From: Microthyrium microscopicum
Lineage: Eukaryota > Ascomycota > Dothideomycetes > Microthyriales > Microthyriaceae
DNA length: 64,000 nucleotides
Assembly: GCA_010405405.1 (NCBI GenBank)
Contig: MU004240.1
Span: forward strand, 450,217-514,216
Direction: 5' to 3'
The position numbers and the translations under genes are program-made. Of the stretch, positions 45,801 to 57,025 are shown piece after piece. The stretch's first letter is position 1; each line of letters starts with the position of its first letter. The notes under the pieces are model-generated. The model saw only the letters and a list, made by a program, of their open reading frames with translations, ran no database searches and was not told the DNA's origin.

Positions 45801-46455
45801 AGAAGTCTGAAGGAATCAAAGACAACTGAAGCAGCATTTGTGCAGGCTACAGGCTTCGGTGGCCCCGTGGAGCCAGAAGAGTGCAAGATTAGAAACTCCT
45901 CATCTGCTGCTTCCTCAAAAGAGCTTTGATAATGAATTGCTGGCGTTGGCGGATGGTCCAACCAGTAGGGCAGGCCTGGTAATTCGGTAAATTGAAATGA
46001 TTGGTTTTCCAGAAGCTCGTGCGGATATTTTGCGGCATCTCCAATGAGATATGTGCAACCAATTTTCGTGAGCAGAGACTCGTGAGCTTCAATGTTATTT
46101 CGAGGAGACGAGAAGAAAGCCTGAACGTATATCAGAGTCAATAAAGAATCATTTCCACTGTAAACAAGAAAGACAAGGCACCTACTTTGTACCCAGCTTT
46201 CCAAGCTGCTGACAAGAATATGAAGTACCTCAAGTCTGAGGCGCAAATCAAACATAACGGCTTTCGCTCCTTTGGTATCCCTAGATTAGCCTGCAACCAC
46301 CAAGCCATCCCATCGATGGCATTCGAAAAGTCCTTGAAAGTGACATTTCTTGTTGATGAGAAGTTGCTTTCTGGCACAATATAGCAAAGTCTATCAGGGT
46401 CATCTGCCGCAATCTGATCGATTACGGCAGGTATCAATCGTTTGCCATATGCCAT
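42870..46455 (-). CDS. NRPS-like adenylate-forming reductase (A-T-R)
   Basis: Four exons on the minus strand: 46455-46186, 46120-45722, 45624-45031, 44885-42870; introns 65, 97 and 145 nt; 1,092 residues. The ATG at 46455 (MAYGKRLIPAVIDQIA) is the first in frame. Domains: adenylation (about 10-470) with HSSGSTGPPKPV (P-loop, ~168-178), the NTLGSTE core and VGRTDDIIVLSIGEK; a phosphopantetheine carrier (about 500-620) with Ser574 in FYAHGLDSLQTLQ; and a thioester reductase of the NAD-binding-4 type (about 655-1092) with ILTGSTGGVGSYVLDELL and the catalytic YAQSK (Tyr821, Lys825). No condensation domain. Such enzymes activate a carboxylic acid and release it reductively as an aldehyde or alcohol. 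The order and the GRTDD block fit fungal aryl-acid reductases, but the substrate cannot be read here. All key residues are present. Confidence 0.93.
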
Positions 46456-49050
46456 CGGAGCCACGCTTGTATTATGAAGGAGTAGAAAGCAAATATGCTA
46501 CTTGAGAAGTGCTGTTGTTAAAGTGACACTTGGATAGGAATCAACTTTATTGTAAAGAGAATTGATAAACGGAAACACAATATATGAGTAGGTACACAAA
46601 CAGCAACTAATTTGGCGCTGATATCAGGAATAAATGATATCTTCTAAGTCCACATGGCAAATACACATCAATTTCATGTTGATCCACTATTGTATTATCG
46701 TCGGCAGATGCTAACGGACCATTCTGGAGGTTACAGTATCATGACTTGAACGAATACCCACATTTTACCGCACATTTACTTGCGCATCAACTGCTATTAT
46801 GCCTACGTAAGTAACTTCGTACCCGTGGCGCTGCCTCGTTCAGCTGAATCAATATAAATCCCGACGATAGACAACTGCAGGCGGACGATCAGACGGGTGA
46901 AGCTAGTTGTGAGAGTTGTGAAATAAAAAAAGCTGATCTCTTGGCCTTGTTGTACTTGTAGCGGCGAACAAAGAGCATATTATCGAAGACTAAGATCTGC
47001 AAAGCATAAGTTTATGCAACTTGCGGAAGTGGCGTCCTGAGTCCAGAACAGGTAGGCATTTCCCGATTCAGATGCTGCTAACGCTGCGATCTCAAGAGAA
47101 GCCGATCCCAAATCAGGTGTAAGTATACCGAGCACTCTTCCTTTGGTATACAGCACCAATAGATTGATGATAGAGGTAGCATAAACCTATGAACTTCGCC
47201 GGTCCACAACCTGATCATGATCAAATACCTTGATGATGTTTCCGTGAGCTGACAGTCTTGTCTGCATGCAATCCATGAATGGACGAGATATTGTGTTCGA
47301 TGGGGATAATTCATGTGCTAGGTAGCAACTTGAGGCCCAATTAGCTGATATGCTCGTGTCTAGTCTTGCTATGCTGTCAACCAAGCTAGCACGGGGATAG
47401 TAACAAACTCAGTTCACCGTCAAATGAGTACCTGATTCTCGGTACATTCAGCAATCGAAGCTACGCAGACGGCAGGCCGTCCTCGTAGTTGCTCAAACCG
47501 GTTGATGGTAGCTACTAGCGGTGCATTACTGAACCGAACGATACTCTGTTAAGCCAGTCCAATCTCTTCCGTAACAGGATCGGATATAGAGCTTTACGTC
47601 ATTCTCATTTCATGCATATTTTCTGTCGTGAGTGTGCATTATTGAAGGTTGGTGGTTGGCATAAAGTGTGCATTAGGAGAAAACCTAGCGTCGGTCTTAT
47701 CCTAGCCGCAGAGGTAACGAGATCTACAGATCGTCCTTTTTGTAGATTTCACGATTGGTTTTACGGAAATATTCCGAGAAAACATTCCGAGATGCATGAT
47801 GCTCCGTTGAAAAAGCCGAACCTCTACGAACTCTCTGCTTATTTGGGCACTGGTACTGTTTATTGAAAGAGTATCACTCGGTCATACCATGTTCGTATAT
47901 GCTGCTATAATGAACTTGCCATATTATACATCAGTACTATTAAGGTCAATACTTCAAACACAAACGAAAGGTCCGAAGCTAGTCTTTCTGAAAATCGGGA
48001 AACTCTCGGGAACAATGTGAAGTGATGAAACCACATGCGTGCGTGGTCGGAAATTGATTCAGTGCCACGAAGTACCTAATACATGAATATGTACCTTGAC
48101 CACATGCAATCCGAATATTCAGCACAAACAGGTACTGAATTTACACTTTGTATGCTGGCTCATCAGTAGAGCTCTGTACAAGGACTTAACGAAAATGTAA
48201 TCTTCTGCCTATTAAGTGTGATGGCTGATTCTACCTCGGATAACAATACTTAACTCTTCCTCGAACCGTATGCTGTAGTGACATTCTACGACATACAGCA
48301 GTTGACATGAAGAGTTGTAGATGCAAAATGTTACACTCTACATTCCATGATACTCTCCAGGGCGTCATATCGACATTTAAGACATCTGATCGACGTTGCA
48401 TCGGCCAATTATACGTGCAGACTACCTCGGAAGCCCAGCTTGTAGTGATACGAAGGCGGAGGATTCAGCCTGACACTAAAATGATGGCAATGAGGTTCTT
48501 AGTCTCTCTTGCATTGTTCGATGAGGGTTTCCGTTATCCAACACTCTGTCTACAAGAATCATATCAGAACTTGAACCGGCGTCACTTGTCCTGGTAGCCG
48601 TTGCCCAAGTACTGTACCAAGGAAGTTCCATTGTACCACCAATAGTAAAGTAAAGACTGTTCTGCCTTTTCTTAGTCTTGCATAGTAGTCGCCTTTACTT
48701 CAGCGCAGTTTTGTATGTGAGGCGTTATCACTATCCAATAGGATCTGGATTTTCCCGCATCAAGGTCATATCAAGCCGCTAATCAGCAGATCAATATTAA
48801 TAGCGTTATTGAAAGCTTCCTTTGTGAACATGGAAGGGAATGAATCTGGTCGATCACTTCAACATTGGGACTAGAGATACGGAAAGACAATATGCTGAGG
48901 ACTAAGTACGTGTTGCATTGTTCAGCTGCTGGATTGCAAGGCAGTAAGGCAGCCCGATAGCTAAGCAGTTGATTAAATTGTCTCAAGATGTGTACATAAA
49001 GTAACAAATAATATCTCATTTTTTCATGTTTTGATTTCAACCATAAACAT
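46456..49050. other. Gene-free gap inside the metabolite locus
   Basis: 2.6 kb without a supportable gene. Short open stretches exist (minus 47,187-47,384; plus 47,612-47,866; plus 48,307-48,597). None carries a recognisable motif such as a Zn2Cys6 cluster, P450 haem loop or MFS signature. The minus stretch at 47,187-47,384 reads as the most protein-like and could be a relic exon. Composition is like the flanking genes, not RIP-like. Confidence 0.5.
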
Positions 49051-50703
49051 ATGCAAATTGTTCAGTACCACATATCTTGTTTCAATATGATTCCACGCGA
49101 AGCCACTCCAGTCTCTGTTATTCGACCAAAGCCAGTTCGCTCACGGTCTTCGAAGATTGGCAGTGGACGACTGGAAGATCTCCAATCAATAAGCAAAGAG
49201 CTCAATATTTTGATAGAGTCAGAAAGATGGAGACAAGAATCCGGTGCTGGATCATTCGATCGCAACATGATCAAAGCCCTTGCCAAAAAGGTCATTAGCA
49301 CAGTACAACAGCCTGAGGAGCAATGGGTAGAACAAGCAGCTCTGGTGAGTAGGAAAACATCACCGAGAAGAAAGTGATCGAGCTATTTGGAAGAACATCT
49401 CCATCAACTTTCATGTCTGCCATAACATTACTTGAAGCAAGAAGGCTTTGATTCCCAGCTTATGAAAAATCTGGAGCTGTTGGACGCTATCAAAGAAAGA
49501 TATGGCAGAGATCGTACGTGATGGACATGTCCCTCTAAATGCCTTGCTTATTTCGAGGTCATACATTAATGCTTCAACGCAGATGTCCGAGGTGTGTGTC
49601 ATTCGAGTCTTCAACGACTGGAAGGCATTCGACATGATCCCACAAGAAGGGAGTATCTCCATCAAGGCTTGGGCTGAAAAGTTAAATGCTCAAGAGGAGC
49701 TCATAGGTGAGATATAACATTCCGATCGCGGAGAATAGCTGCTGACTTGGAACAGTGCGCATGTCTCGAATTCTCGTTGCAACTGGCACGCTTCAACAAG
49801 TCAAGGACGATGGGATAATGCACACGCCTCTATCCAAGATTTACACCAACCGACATCCTGCAGGTCTATACTTCAACACCAAGTTCGATATCGCATTGGT
49901 TCCTGGTGTCGGATGGGTTGAGTATTTTGAGAAGTTCGGTCGTCGAGTGCCAGAGGGAATAACTCACACTCCTTTTTCTATTGCCAACAACGAACCTGAC
50001 AAAAGCTCCTTTGAGATCATCGGCATGGATCAACAAAGAGTCGCCGACTTTGCTCAGTCAATGAACATTGCAATGAAGTCGAAAGCCGTCACTGGCTTTT
50101 ATAACTTTGACTGGATCGCAGAGAAAGGACGAAAAGACAAGGATCGAACTTTGCTCGTCGATGTGGGCGGAGGGTCGGGTGGTGCTGTAGAGGCCATTAC
50201 AAAAGCACACAGCGGCATTGATAGAGCACGATGCATAGTGCAAGATCTAAACGAGGTCGTTGAGAGCGCCCATGAAACCATGAGCATGGAGATGAGGCAG
50301 GTTCACATGATGGCGCATTCATTTTGGGAGCAACAGCCGGTAAAAGGTATGACGAGAACATAGAGGGTAATCGTGAGTCAAGTTGCTAACATTCACAGGC
50401 GCGATCTGTTATTTCCTGCGCAGAATTATGCATGATTATCCGGACAGCAAATGCACTGAAATTCTGGGCCATCTCGTGAACGCTATGGCGCCAGACAGTA
50501 GACTTCTCATTTCTGATGAGCTGCTTACTCGACCACCAACACTGCTGGGAGCACAGACAGATCTATCTATGCTTAATATCGGAGGGAAAGAAAGAACGAA
50601 GGAAGATTGGCTAGTACTAGCGAGTAAAAGCGGGTTGAGAGTGTCTGGTATTTTCACGTCCAAAGAAAACAGTATGTGTGTGATTGAATGTACCAAGGCT
50701 TAG
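49051..50703 (+). CDS. SAM-dependent O-methyltransferase (fungal secondary-metabolite type)
   Basis: Four exons: 49051-49344, 49583-49706, 49756-50346, 50399-50703; introns 238, 49 and 52 nt; 437 residues. It methylates a hydroxyl group of a small molecule with S-adenosylmethionine. The N-terminal helical dimerisation part has EEQWVEQAAL joined to MSEVCVIRVFNDWKAFDMIP and GSISIKAWAEKLNAQEELI, a winged-helix block typical of fungal O-methyltransferases. The catalytic part has the SAM-binding LLVDVGGGSGGAVEAI, the block CIVQDLNEVVE, and YFLRRIMHDYPDSKC with the catalytic-base His. It ends SMCVIECTKA. The first intron is unusually long for this gene and contains an exon-like stretch (see findings). 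An alternative start is the Met at 49,087. It lies in the same locus as the NRPS-like gene, on the opposite strand. Confidence 0.92.
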
Positions 50704-50933
50704 AAGCGCATTTTGAAGAACCGGCCTGACGAAATGATGAATTTATGTAATGAAGATGATGAATAGACCTATACTTGAAAGATAGCACACTCACTAGAGT
50801 CATTGACGTGCGTTGAATGTAGGTGCTCCAGCTTTATATTTGTAGATTGAAACCTGGAACTATACTAGCCGGCTCGCCATTATCTCTGTCTATATTAATC
50901 CTGGTAGGTGTCTCAATATATTAATACTGAAAG

Positions 50934-51605
50934 CTAATTAGAAGTGCAGCCAATTCCAGAAGGTCCAGCTTGTAAGACATCTCTCTGGTCGGAGTAGAGA
51001 TATTCCTTGGACTCGTTTTCTGTAATGGCTCGGTGCACCAATGCCGAGTCCAGATATGCTCTGACTTGTAATATTATTCCTTCAGTACTCCATCGAGTGA
51101 TCCAAGCAAATCTATTGTCGTACTTCAGTCCTAGATTGGCTTGTCAGTATCGCTGTCCAGTTGGGCTAACGCAGAAATACGTACCATTTTTACAAGTTCC
51201 AAGGCCATGCAACTCCTGCACGCTCCATTCCTCATCGCCTCCACCAATAATTTGAGTAAGGGTCAAAGGAGTTGTTCCTGCTGTGGACTGAAGTGTGTTG
51301 CTTAGGCGCTGTAAAGCGTCAATCGCGAAGATGGTTCTATTTGTGTATGTGCCTGCAAGTGGATGGGTGCCCATGATAGTCCAGTTGACAGTTGGGGAAA
51401 CCTTAGAGAGAAAAGCGGTAAAATTGCCATCTGCTAAGTAGCCGAAAACTTCACTGATCTGGCATTTATTCGGATATGTAGTTTTTGCTTGATTCGGGGC
51501 ACAAAGACATGCAGTGGTTTGGTTAGTGGCAGAGCACTGAATTGAAGCAGCAGCAGCTATGCTAGCCGAGAAAGAAGTGAGAGTTAAGATGAGGGAGGAT
51601 CGCAT
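50934..51605 (-). CDS. Secreted SnoaL-like (NTF2-fold) protein
   Basis: Two exons on the minus strand, 51605-51185 and 51130-50934, with a 54-nt intron; 205 residues. The signal peptide is MRSSLILTLTSFSASIAAAA. The mature N-terminus carries four cysteines (QCSATNQTTACLCAPNQ, then NKCQ), likely disulphides. The NTF2-like fold follows: VFGYLADGNFTAFLSKVSPT, VNWTIMGTHPLAGTYTNRT, FAIDALQRLSN and, across the splice junction, KYDNRFAWITRWSTEGIILQ then VRAYLDSALV. The WTIMGTHPLAG and RAYLDS blocks are characteristic of SnoaL-like proteins, which include polyketide cyclases and many proteins of unknown function. Secretion is unusual for a cyclase, so the role is open. Convergent with the methyltransferase gene (230 bp between stops). 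Confidence 0.85.
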
Positions 51606-52620
51606 GATTACTGAAGTGTTGAATGTCTGATTGTATAGTAGCTGATATCGGGTGAGTTCTTCTGGCAATATACCAGCACCGATGGCCTTTTATATACCTA
51701 CAATTTTATGAGTTCCTAAGCCTCGAAAACAGGCGAAGCTCTTGCTTCGCGATTGATGTCTCCATTTGGGTGAGTTTGAAATTAGCCTTGACAACCGTTC
51801 AGCTAGTCAGCGCTAAATTCATCATAACTTATGGTAATAACTTCACTTATGTTCCATTGTTCCAATGGAGAAATAAACTGATGTGGAACAGGCATGTCAT
51901 TTGGCAAGTGTGATCAAGAAAGCACATCATTTGCCCTTCTGTCCAAGTGCACAACTATACATGCTTCTATGAGATATAAATTCGACTTCCTTCGGGTTCC
52001 TCGTTGGTGTTCTGCCCACAGACTGGCCTGTCAGTCCAGTCTCACTAGACTAGGCCGTTTGGGGCTACCATGCCGATACAACTCAACTCCACGAAGTAGA
52101 CAAGGAACACATCCACTGGTTTCCGGAATTTTGCTCAGTTTGAGATCTAATTCGGGCCATGTCAGTGGAGCTCATGTCTGATGACGACGTATACCCGAGT
52201 TCTTGTCTTGCGTATTCCCTGGTTGAATCTGCTATCATGGTGGTTCTGAGTTCAGGAGGGAATATCATGCGCAAGTTAGGCTTATGGATCGGCGAAGATG
52301 ATAGTTTGTCTGACACAATAAAGATGTGCATACAAGTAGAAGAAAGACATAAGGTCTTCAAGCTGGACTGTGGGAAGTTAGACGGCTCGAAGTTGAATTG
52401 AGGTCTTGCTGCTGGAACCTTGAAAAGGAGGTCATCGGGCCGTGCTCGCCGCCAAGAACTTGCCGCTTCGGCCCGGGACAAACCCAAAACTTTTCTAAGA
52501 ACCACATATGAAAACCAAGTCACCAACAACGACCATCAAGACGTAGTGTGTATGATTCAGAACGTTTCCTTTCAATGTTTATAAGCTCGAATTCCGAACG
52601 ATAACGCGCCTTGCACAACT
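51606..52620. other. Intergenic region, nothing recognised
   Basis: About 1 kb, divergent promoter region of the SnoaL-like gene and mS35. A minus-strand open frame at 52,083-52,529 has no family features and overlaps the likely mS35 promoter; not called. Confidence 0.45.
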
Positions 52621-53929
52621 ATGCCCCGACTTTCAGCTGCTATCCTAAGGCAAAAGACAGCAACTCCCACGGCGCCGCGCTTTCAAACTCCATTATCCAC
52701 TCGACTATTTTCACAAACACGCGCATGCCGGGAAGAAGAAGACGAAACATTCGAAGCGGCCGTAGAGCGCCCAAGACGACCTTTTGATCCAGAGAGGTTC
52801 CGGAAACGGCACTTTTTGAACGATGATGAACACTGGACTGAATTCCTCGAATGGTTGAATCTAGAAGGCACGCAATACATGAGACCAACAGGCGAGCCAC
52901 ATTACCTACAACCAATGCGCGTTCAGAAAAGAAAGAACAAGGAAAAGGAAGATGCAGCTTTAGAAGCTGTTGAGCAAGAAGAAGATACCAAAAAGGGCAA
53001 GGGAGACAGTGACCGGCGGAAGGGTTTAGATAATATACCTTTTCCATCAAATCCCTTTTTCAAAAGTCAAAAGGTTCTCAGCGAAGCTATAAAAGAACAA
53101 ATATATCAGTCGGTAGCTCTCAAAGGTCAAAGTGTTCGGGATGCGAGCAGCTACTACAGAGTCTCGATGGAACGAGTTGGCGCTGTCGTACGAATGAAGC
53201 AAATGGAAAGGGACTGGATGGAGCAGGTAAGATATTCATTCCACATCTCTCCCGCACTATACCATGATGTATTGTCATAAAACATTCGATAAGTCTTGAA
53301 GACTTAACCCTGGTTAGAACCGACACCTTCTGAACCACATTATTCTCTGGTTATCTTACTTTTTCCTTGACGGCATAGATTCTAACTCTATTCTATAGAA
53401 AAGGGAAAAGCTTGCTCCAAACTTTTCTACCGAGATAATGAAGATGTTGCCGCAGACCATGATGCAGAAAGATGGCCGCCCTGAGACCCACGAATCTATA
53501 AACGACTTACCAGTGCATCCAGCGACTAGCCAGCAGATGTTCTGGCCTGTCTCAGAATCCCGCGAATTCTCCCGTATCGATGCTGGAGAAGCGTTCAAAA
53601 GCGGACTACTACCCGCCGACCTGCGCATACCACATCCCGAGCTCATCGAAAGACAAGCAAATAAATTGAACATGCCCCAATCAATTGCGATGCAAAAGCT
53701 TCGTGAAGATTTAGACAGCAAGCTCACCAAAGAGGCTGCTAAGCAAGCCAAACGACAAGCTAGCATTGAAATATACGAGGGACCTCGACACAATATTCAA
53801 TTTGAGCCAGTCAATGCAGAATGGGCTGGAAAGAACGGCCGGAGTCGCAAGGGAGTTGGATTCAGATATGGAATGCCGCATGAGGACAGGAAGAGAGCAC
53901 AGATCAAAATCCCCAATCCTGTACAATAA
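52621..53929 (+). CDS. Mitochondrial small ribosomal subunit protein mS35 (Rsm24/Bot1 family)
   Basis: Two exons, 52621-53226 and 53399-53929, with a 172-nt intron; 378 residues. The Arg/Ser/Thr-rich N-terminus with LSTRLFSQTRACREEEDE is a mitochondrial presequence with a typical processing region. The core has PFDPERFRKRHFLNDDEHW, TEFLEWLNLEGTQYMR and then SEAIKEQIYQSVALKGQSVR, DASSYYRVSMERVGAVVRMK. Exon 2 has HPATSQQMFWPVSESREFSR and the Lys-rich tail. This is the eukaryotic mitochondrial regulator/mS35 family (yeast Rsm24, fission yeast Bot1) of the mitoribosomal small subunit. Tail-to-tail with the next gene, 86 bp between stops. Confidence 0.9.
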
Positions 53930-54015
53930 CCTCAGACAGCGTGGTGTAAGATATTATTGTATTGGAGATATAAAATTCCATAATGTACCATATCATCTCC
54001 CATCAAGTGGTGTGC

Positions 54016-56221
54016 TCATGGCTCAACCATTTCCCACTCTGCTTCATCCTTCAGGTCTTGTTCGAATTCGATTGTTTTGGAGAACACAACGCGCTCTGAG
54101 TTCAAAGGGGTCACATCAAACGCCTGCTTCTGTTCTGGCTGAGAGGCCTCCGACACGGAGCTATCAGATTCCCAATCAGCCTGCTCCATACCAACGAAAG
54201 CAACGGGTTCTTCTGCTCGCATCTCTGCGGCAACTTTACTTTCAATCTGCTTTTGATTTGCTTCAACTTCAAAAAGCCCTTCATGAACCAGAAACGGATG
54301 GCCCTGGAGCATCACTCGAAACGTCTCTTTCCCGTTCTCGTACTTCTCCGCCATCTTTGCTGGGTACTGATCGCGATCTGATGCGACAGACTGTACGACT
54401 TTCTTTACCCAAAATGTTGCTCGCTCCCGATCTGAACAGGACACCTGCTGGTCAAAATCGTCCAGTATTTCTCCCACCGACTTCCCTCCCACCGCTTGTT
54501 GAAGGATCATGAACAACAAATGGGGATGACTTGTTGCTGGATCCAAGGGTGCGGGTCTGCCCGCTATATATAGCGCCACTGCAATCTTGAAAGCAAGTTC
54601 CTCATCTGGCGGAAGCTCTGGTACGTGTCCAGAGTTTGTTATTTTCTCTTTCAATTCCTTGGTCATTGAAGTTACCCATGGGGCAGAATTCATGATTCCT
54701 GGAGGCAATGGCTTGCGATCTGGCTGCATAAATCGAACTCGTGCTCCTACGCTGACCCAAAGAGATGGTGTGTAAAACTCCTTCCAGGCATTGGGCGCGA
54801 TCTTCGTGACGGCTTTGATGTGTGCATAATCTACACCCTGTAGCAGGTCATGGAGGAGTTGTTTTTCTGCATTCCGACGCCATGATTCCAGCAGTGGAAT
54901 GAGATGCAGGTGAATGTATTGAATCCAGAAATATGTTTGCGTTTCCGAATACTCACTGATGACTTTGGCACCCTGGCTGCGTTGACGAATCGTGCTCGCT
55001 TGGAGTGCCGATAAGGCTTGATCTACCACCCAATTGCGACGGATAGTTGGACCTGTTAAATATGCCTTGACAACGGCATACGCAAAACGGGGTAGACGGT
55101 CGGACTCTTGGCTGGGTAGACAGTCTGAGTGATAACCCAAACGACATGGTTTGCAATTTAGAATGTCGACGCCGAAGCAGGGAAGGCCACGTTGATCAGG
55201 TAGGCGCCAGTAGCGCTGAGACTCTTGTGATGCTAGAGAAACCTGGCTATACGAGGACTTGATGGCATCGGGGGCAAGTAAAGTGCTGTATGCTACGGAA
55301 ATATCATCAAAAGCATTCTGTATGTTGGAAATTCCCGGATTTTTTGCTCTGTATTGCCTGATTGCTTGTTGGATTTGGTTGATCCAGAAAATTATGGCAA
55401 TGCTATTGAGCCTGTCAGTACAACTCATATCCCTTGAAGAAGCACCATTACCGATCCATTTCCAAAGGTTGCTGTTGTTTTGCACGATCTGCAAGGTCGA
55501 AGATACTCGCGTTCATGTTGCAGTTGTTTACAACCACCCGATATAGATAGCGCATCGAATTCATATGCGTTTGCTGCTTCCAGGTAGTTTCCAGGGCATT
55601 GGTATGCAGTTGAGCCGAGACTTCTTCTGCTTGCCACCTTTTCTTCCGCTCGGCTTCCAAGTCAATCGGTATGAACTGTTTATCGCGCTCCAGTCTGGCG
55701 TAGATATACTCCATAAGGCGCTCTTCTCTGCATTCGGATGGTAAATTATCACCTTCCAGATGATATATTTCATGCAAAACCTTCCCATCAAACTCTTGAA
55801 GCACATTGTTAAATGCTGTCGAGATGAATTCGATTGCAGCATCTTTGAGGTCTGTTACTGCCTTTTGCCTGTTCAAAACCACCCAAGCAAATCGTGTGCC
55901 TCCTTTGACGGCTTCCTGAAGATGTAAGCGGAGCAAATCCAAAGATGCATCCGCTTCCTGATTGGCGAAGTCGTAAAAAAATAGCAAGATGCTCCCAGGG
56001 CCATGGAAGTTTGGAAGATTTTGCAATGTTCGATGGCAGCATCCGTTGCCGCCAACGTCCACAATCTGGATATTATGACCTTTGTGTTTCATTCTCTCAA
56101 GCACAATGCCGAGGGTTGGAGACGTGTTCCATGCCTTACCATGCTTGACTGCATAGCGAAATGAGGTCTTTCCAGAGCTCTCTGCTCCTATCAAAATAAG
56201 GTTGCGGTAGAATTGGGACAT
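54016..56221 (-). CDS. ARF-like GTPase domain fused to a long C-terminal region
   Basis: Two exons on the minus strand, 56221-55452 and 55402-54016, with a 49-nt intron joined at a split Arg codon; 718 residues. The first ~190 residues form a small-GTPase fold: P-loop LIGAESSGKTS (residues 11-20), G2 candidate Thr near SPTLGIVLE, G3 VDVGGNG (54-60; Gln of the usual DxxGQ replaced by Asn), and NRQK (117-120) in place of NKxD. Changed G3 and G4 motifs suggest slow or absent hydrolysis and altered base recognition. Residues ~190-270 are charged helices. The second exon (about 460 residues) has a helical region with ILNCKPCRLGYHSDC and then KIAPNAWKEFYTPSLWVSVG and an acidic C-terminus. I do not recognise it beyond similarity of the GTPase to ARF/SRPRB-type domains. 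An in-frame extension upstream of 56221 exists but lacks homology. Confidence 0.78.
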
Positions 56222-56574
56222 CTGATTGAGTAAAGTATGTATGAGAAGGGGAACTTTGACAGAAAATTTATTGATAGTAAACAAAAACACAACACAAGTC
56301 CATAAGTAAGATCAAAAGTCAGGCTGGACTATTAAACGTGTGACATGTACTCTCATACTTTGTAGCGATTGGCAGCCTAATGAGATGTGGTGATAGACTC
56401 AGTCATTAGCGGCGGTCTATGGAGACAGACAATGGTTGATGGACGGTTGGTATAGAATTACTGCTGATCCACAGTAATATTGTATGAACGCTTAATCTAG
56501 TAAGCGTGAATATTACTAAGTGTTTATCCTATCTTATGGTTAGTGAACAGTAAGTATGATAACCGTCCAAAGGG
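56222..56574. other. Intergenic border zone next to AT-rich block
   Basis: About 350 bp of ordinary composition between the ARF-like gene and the repeat region. It holds the imperfect inverted repeat at 56,473-56,517. Confidence 0.5.
56473..56517. repeat. Imperfect palindromic hairpin
   Basis: AGTAATATT plus ACGCTTA on the left pairs with TAAGCGT plus AATATTACT on the right around a 6-nt loop (ATCTAG), with a short asymmetric bulge. It sits just outside the MITE-like unit and could be a solo terminus or nested element remnant. Confidence 0.6.
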
Positions 56575-56977
56575 GATAAACGTTTGTCAATAATAAACGT
56601 TTAGCGTCGTTATAAAAGTTTATAGTAGGCTTAAAGCCAAGAGCTACAGATCCACTATATAACTAGGATGTCTACAATTCTCTCTTTAGTTTAGTATATA
56701 GCAACCAATAATAAACGTATTTTATATATACTTATAAAACCAGTCTAGCCTCTTCTGACGTAGCTTTCTCTATCTTAAATTATCTTCTTCTGTAAGCAAG
56801 CCAGGCTCTCTATTCTGTATTTAATTCCTGCGATAGTCTTAATATTATATAATTTCCTTAGATAAGAGAAAAATAACCCTACTAGCTAGAAATAGCTAGC
56901 TGTCTTTTTGTCTATTGTTTTTAGCTGCTTACTAAGTAGATTTCAGCGCTAAACGTTTATTATCTATAAACGTTTAC
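56575..56977. mobile_element. MITE-like unit, ~403 bp, with ~34-bp inverted repeats
   Basis: The left end (56,575-56,609: GATAAACGTTTGTCAATAAT and on) and the complement of the right end (56,944-56,977) match over about 34 bp with a few differences. Both contain AAACGTTT twice. The motif AATAAACGT recurs inside at about 56,708. No open frame. Target duplication is not clear (TA possible). The family cannot be named securely; TIR-type DNA transposon derivative is the best call. Confidence 0.65.
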
Positions 56978-57025
56978 TACTACAAACTATTATTAATTCT
57001 AAATAGTTATTACTATACTAGAGTA

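Noticed and set aside
47187-47384. Minus-strand open stretch that could be an exon of a regulator gene
   Set aside because: No Zn2Cys6, bZIP or other motif and no neighbouring exons in phase; kept only as a remark.
49438-49513. Segment QEGFDSQLMKNLELLDAI as a regular exon of the methyltransferase
   Set aside because: Length 76 nt breaks the frame into the well-conserved next exon; treated as part of the intron.
52083-52529. Minus-strand 148-codon open frame upstream of mS35
   Set aside because: Lies in the expected promoter region, no motif, and reads like translation of non-coding DNA.
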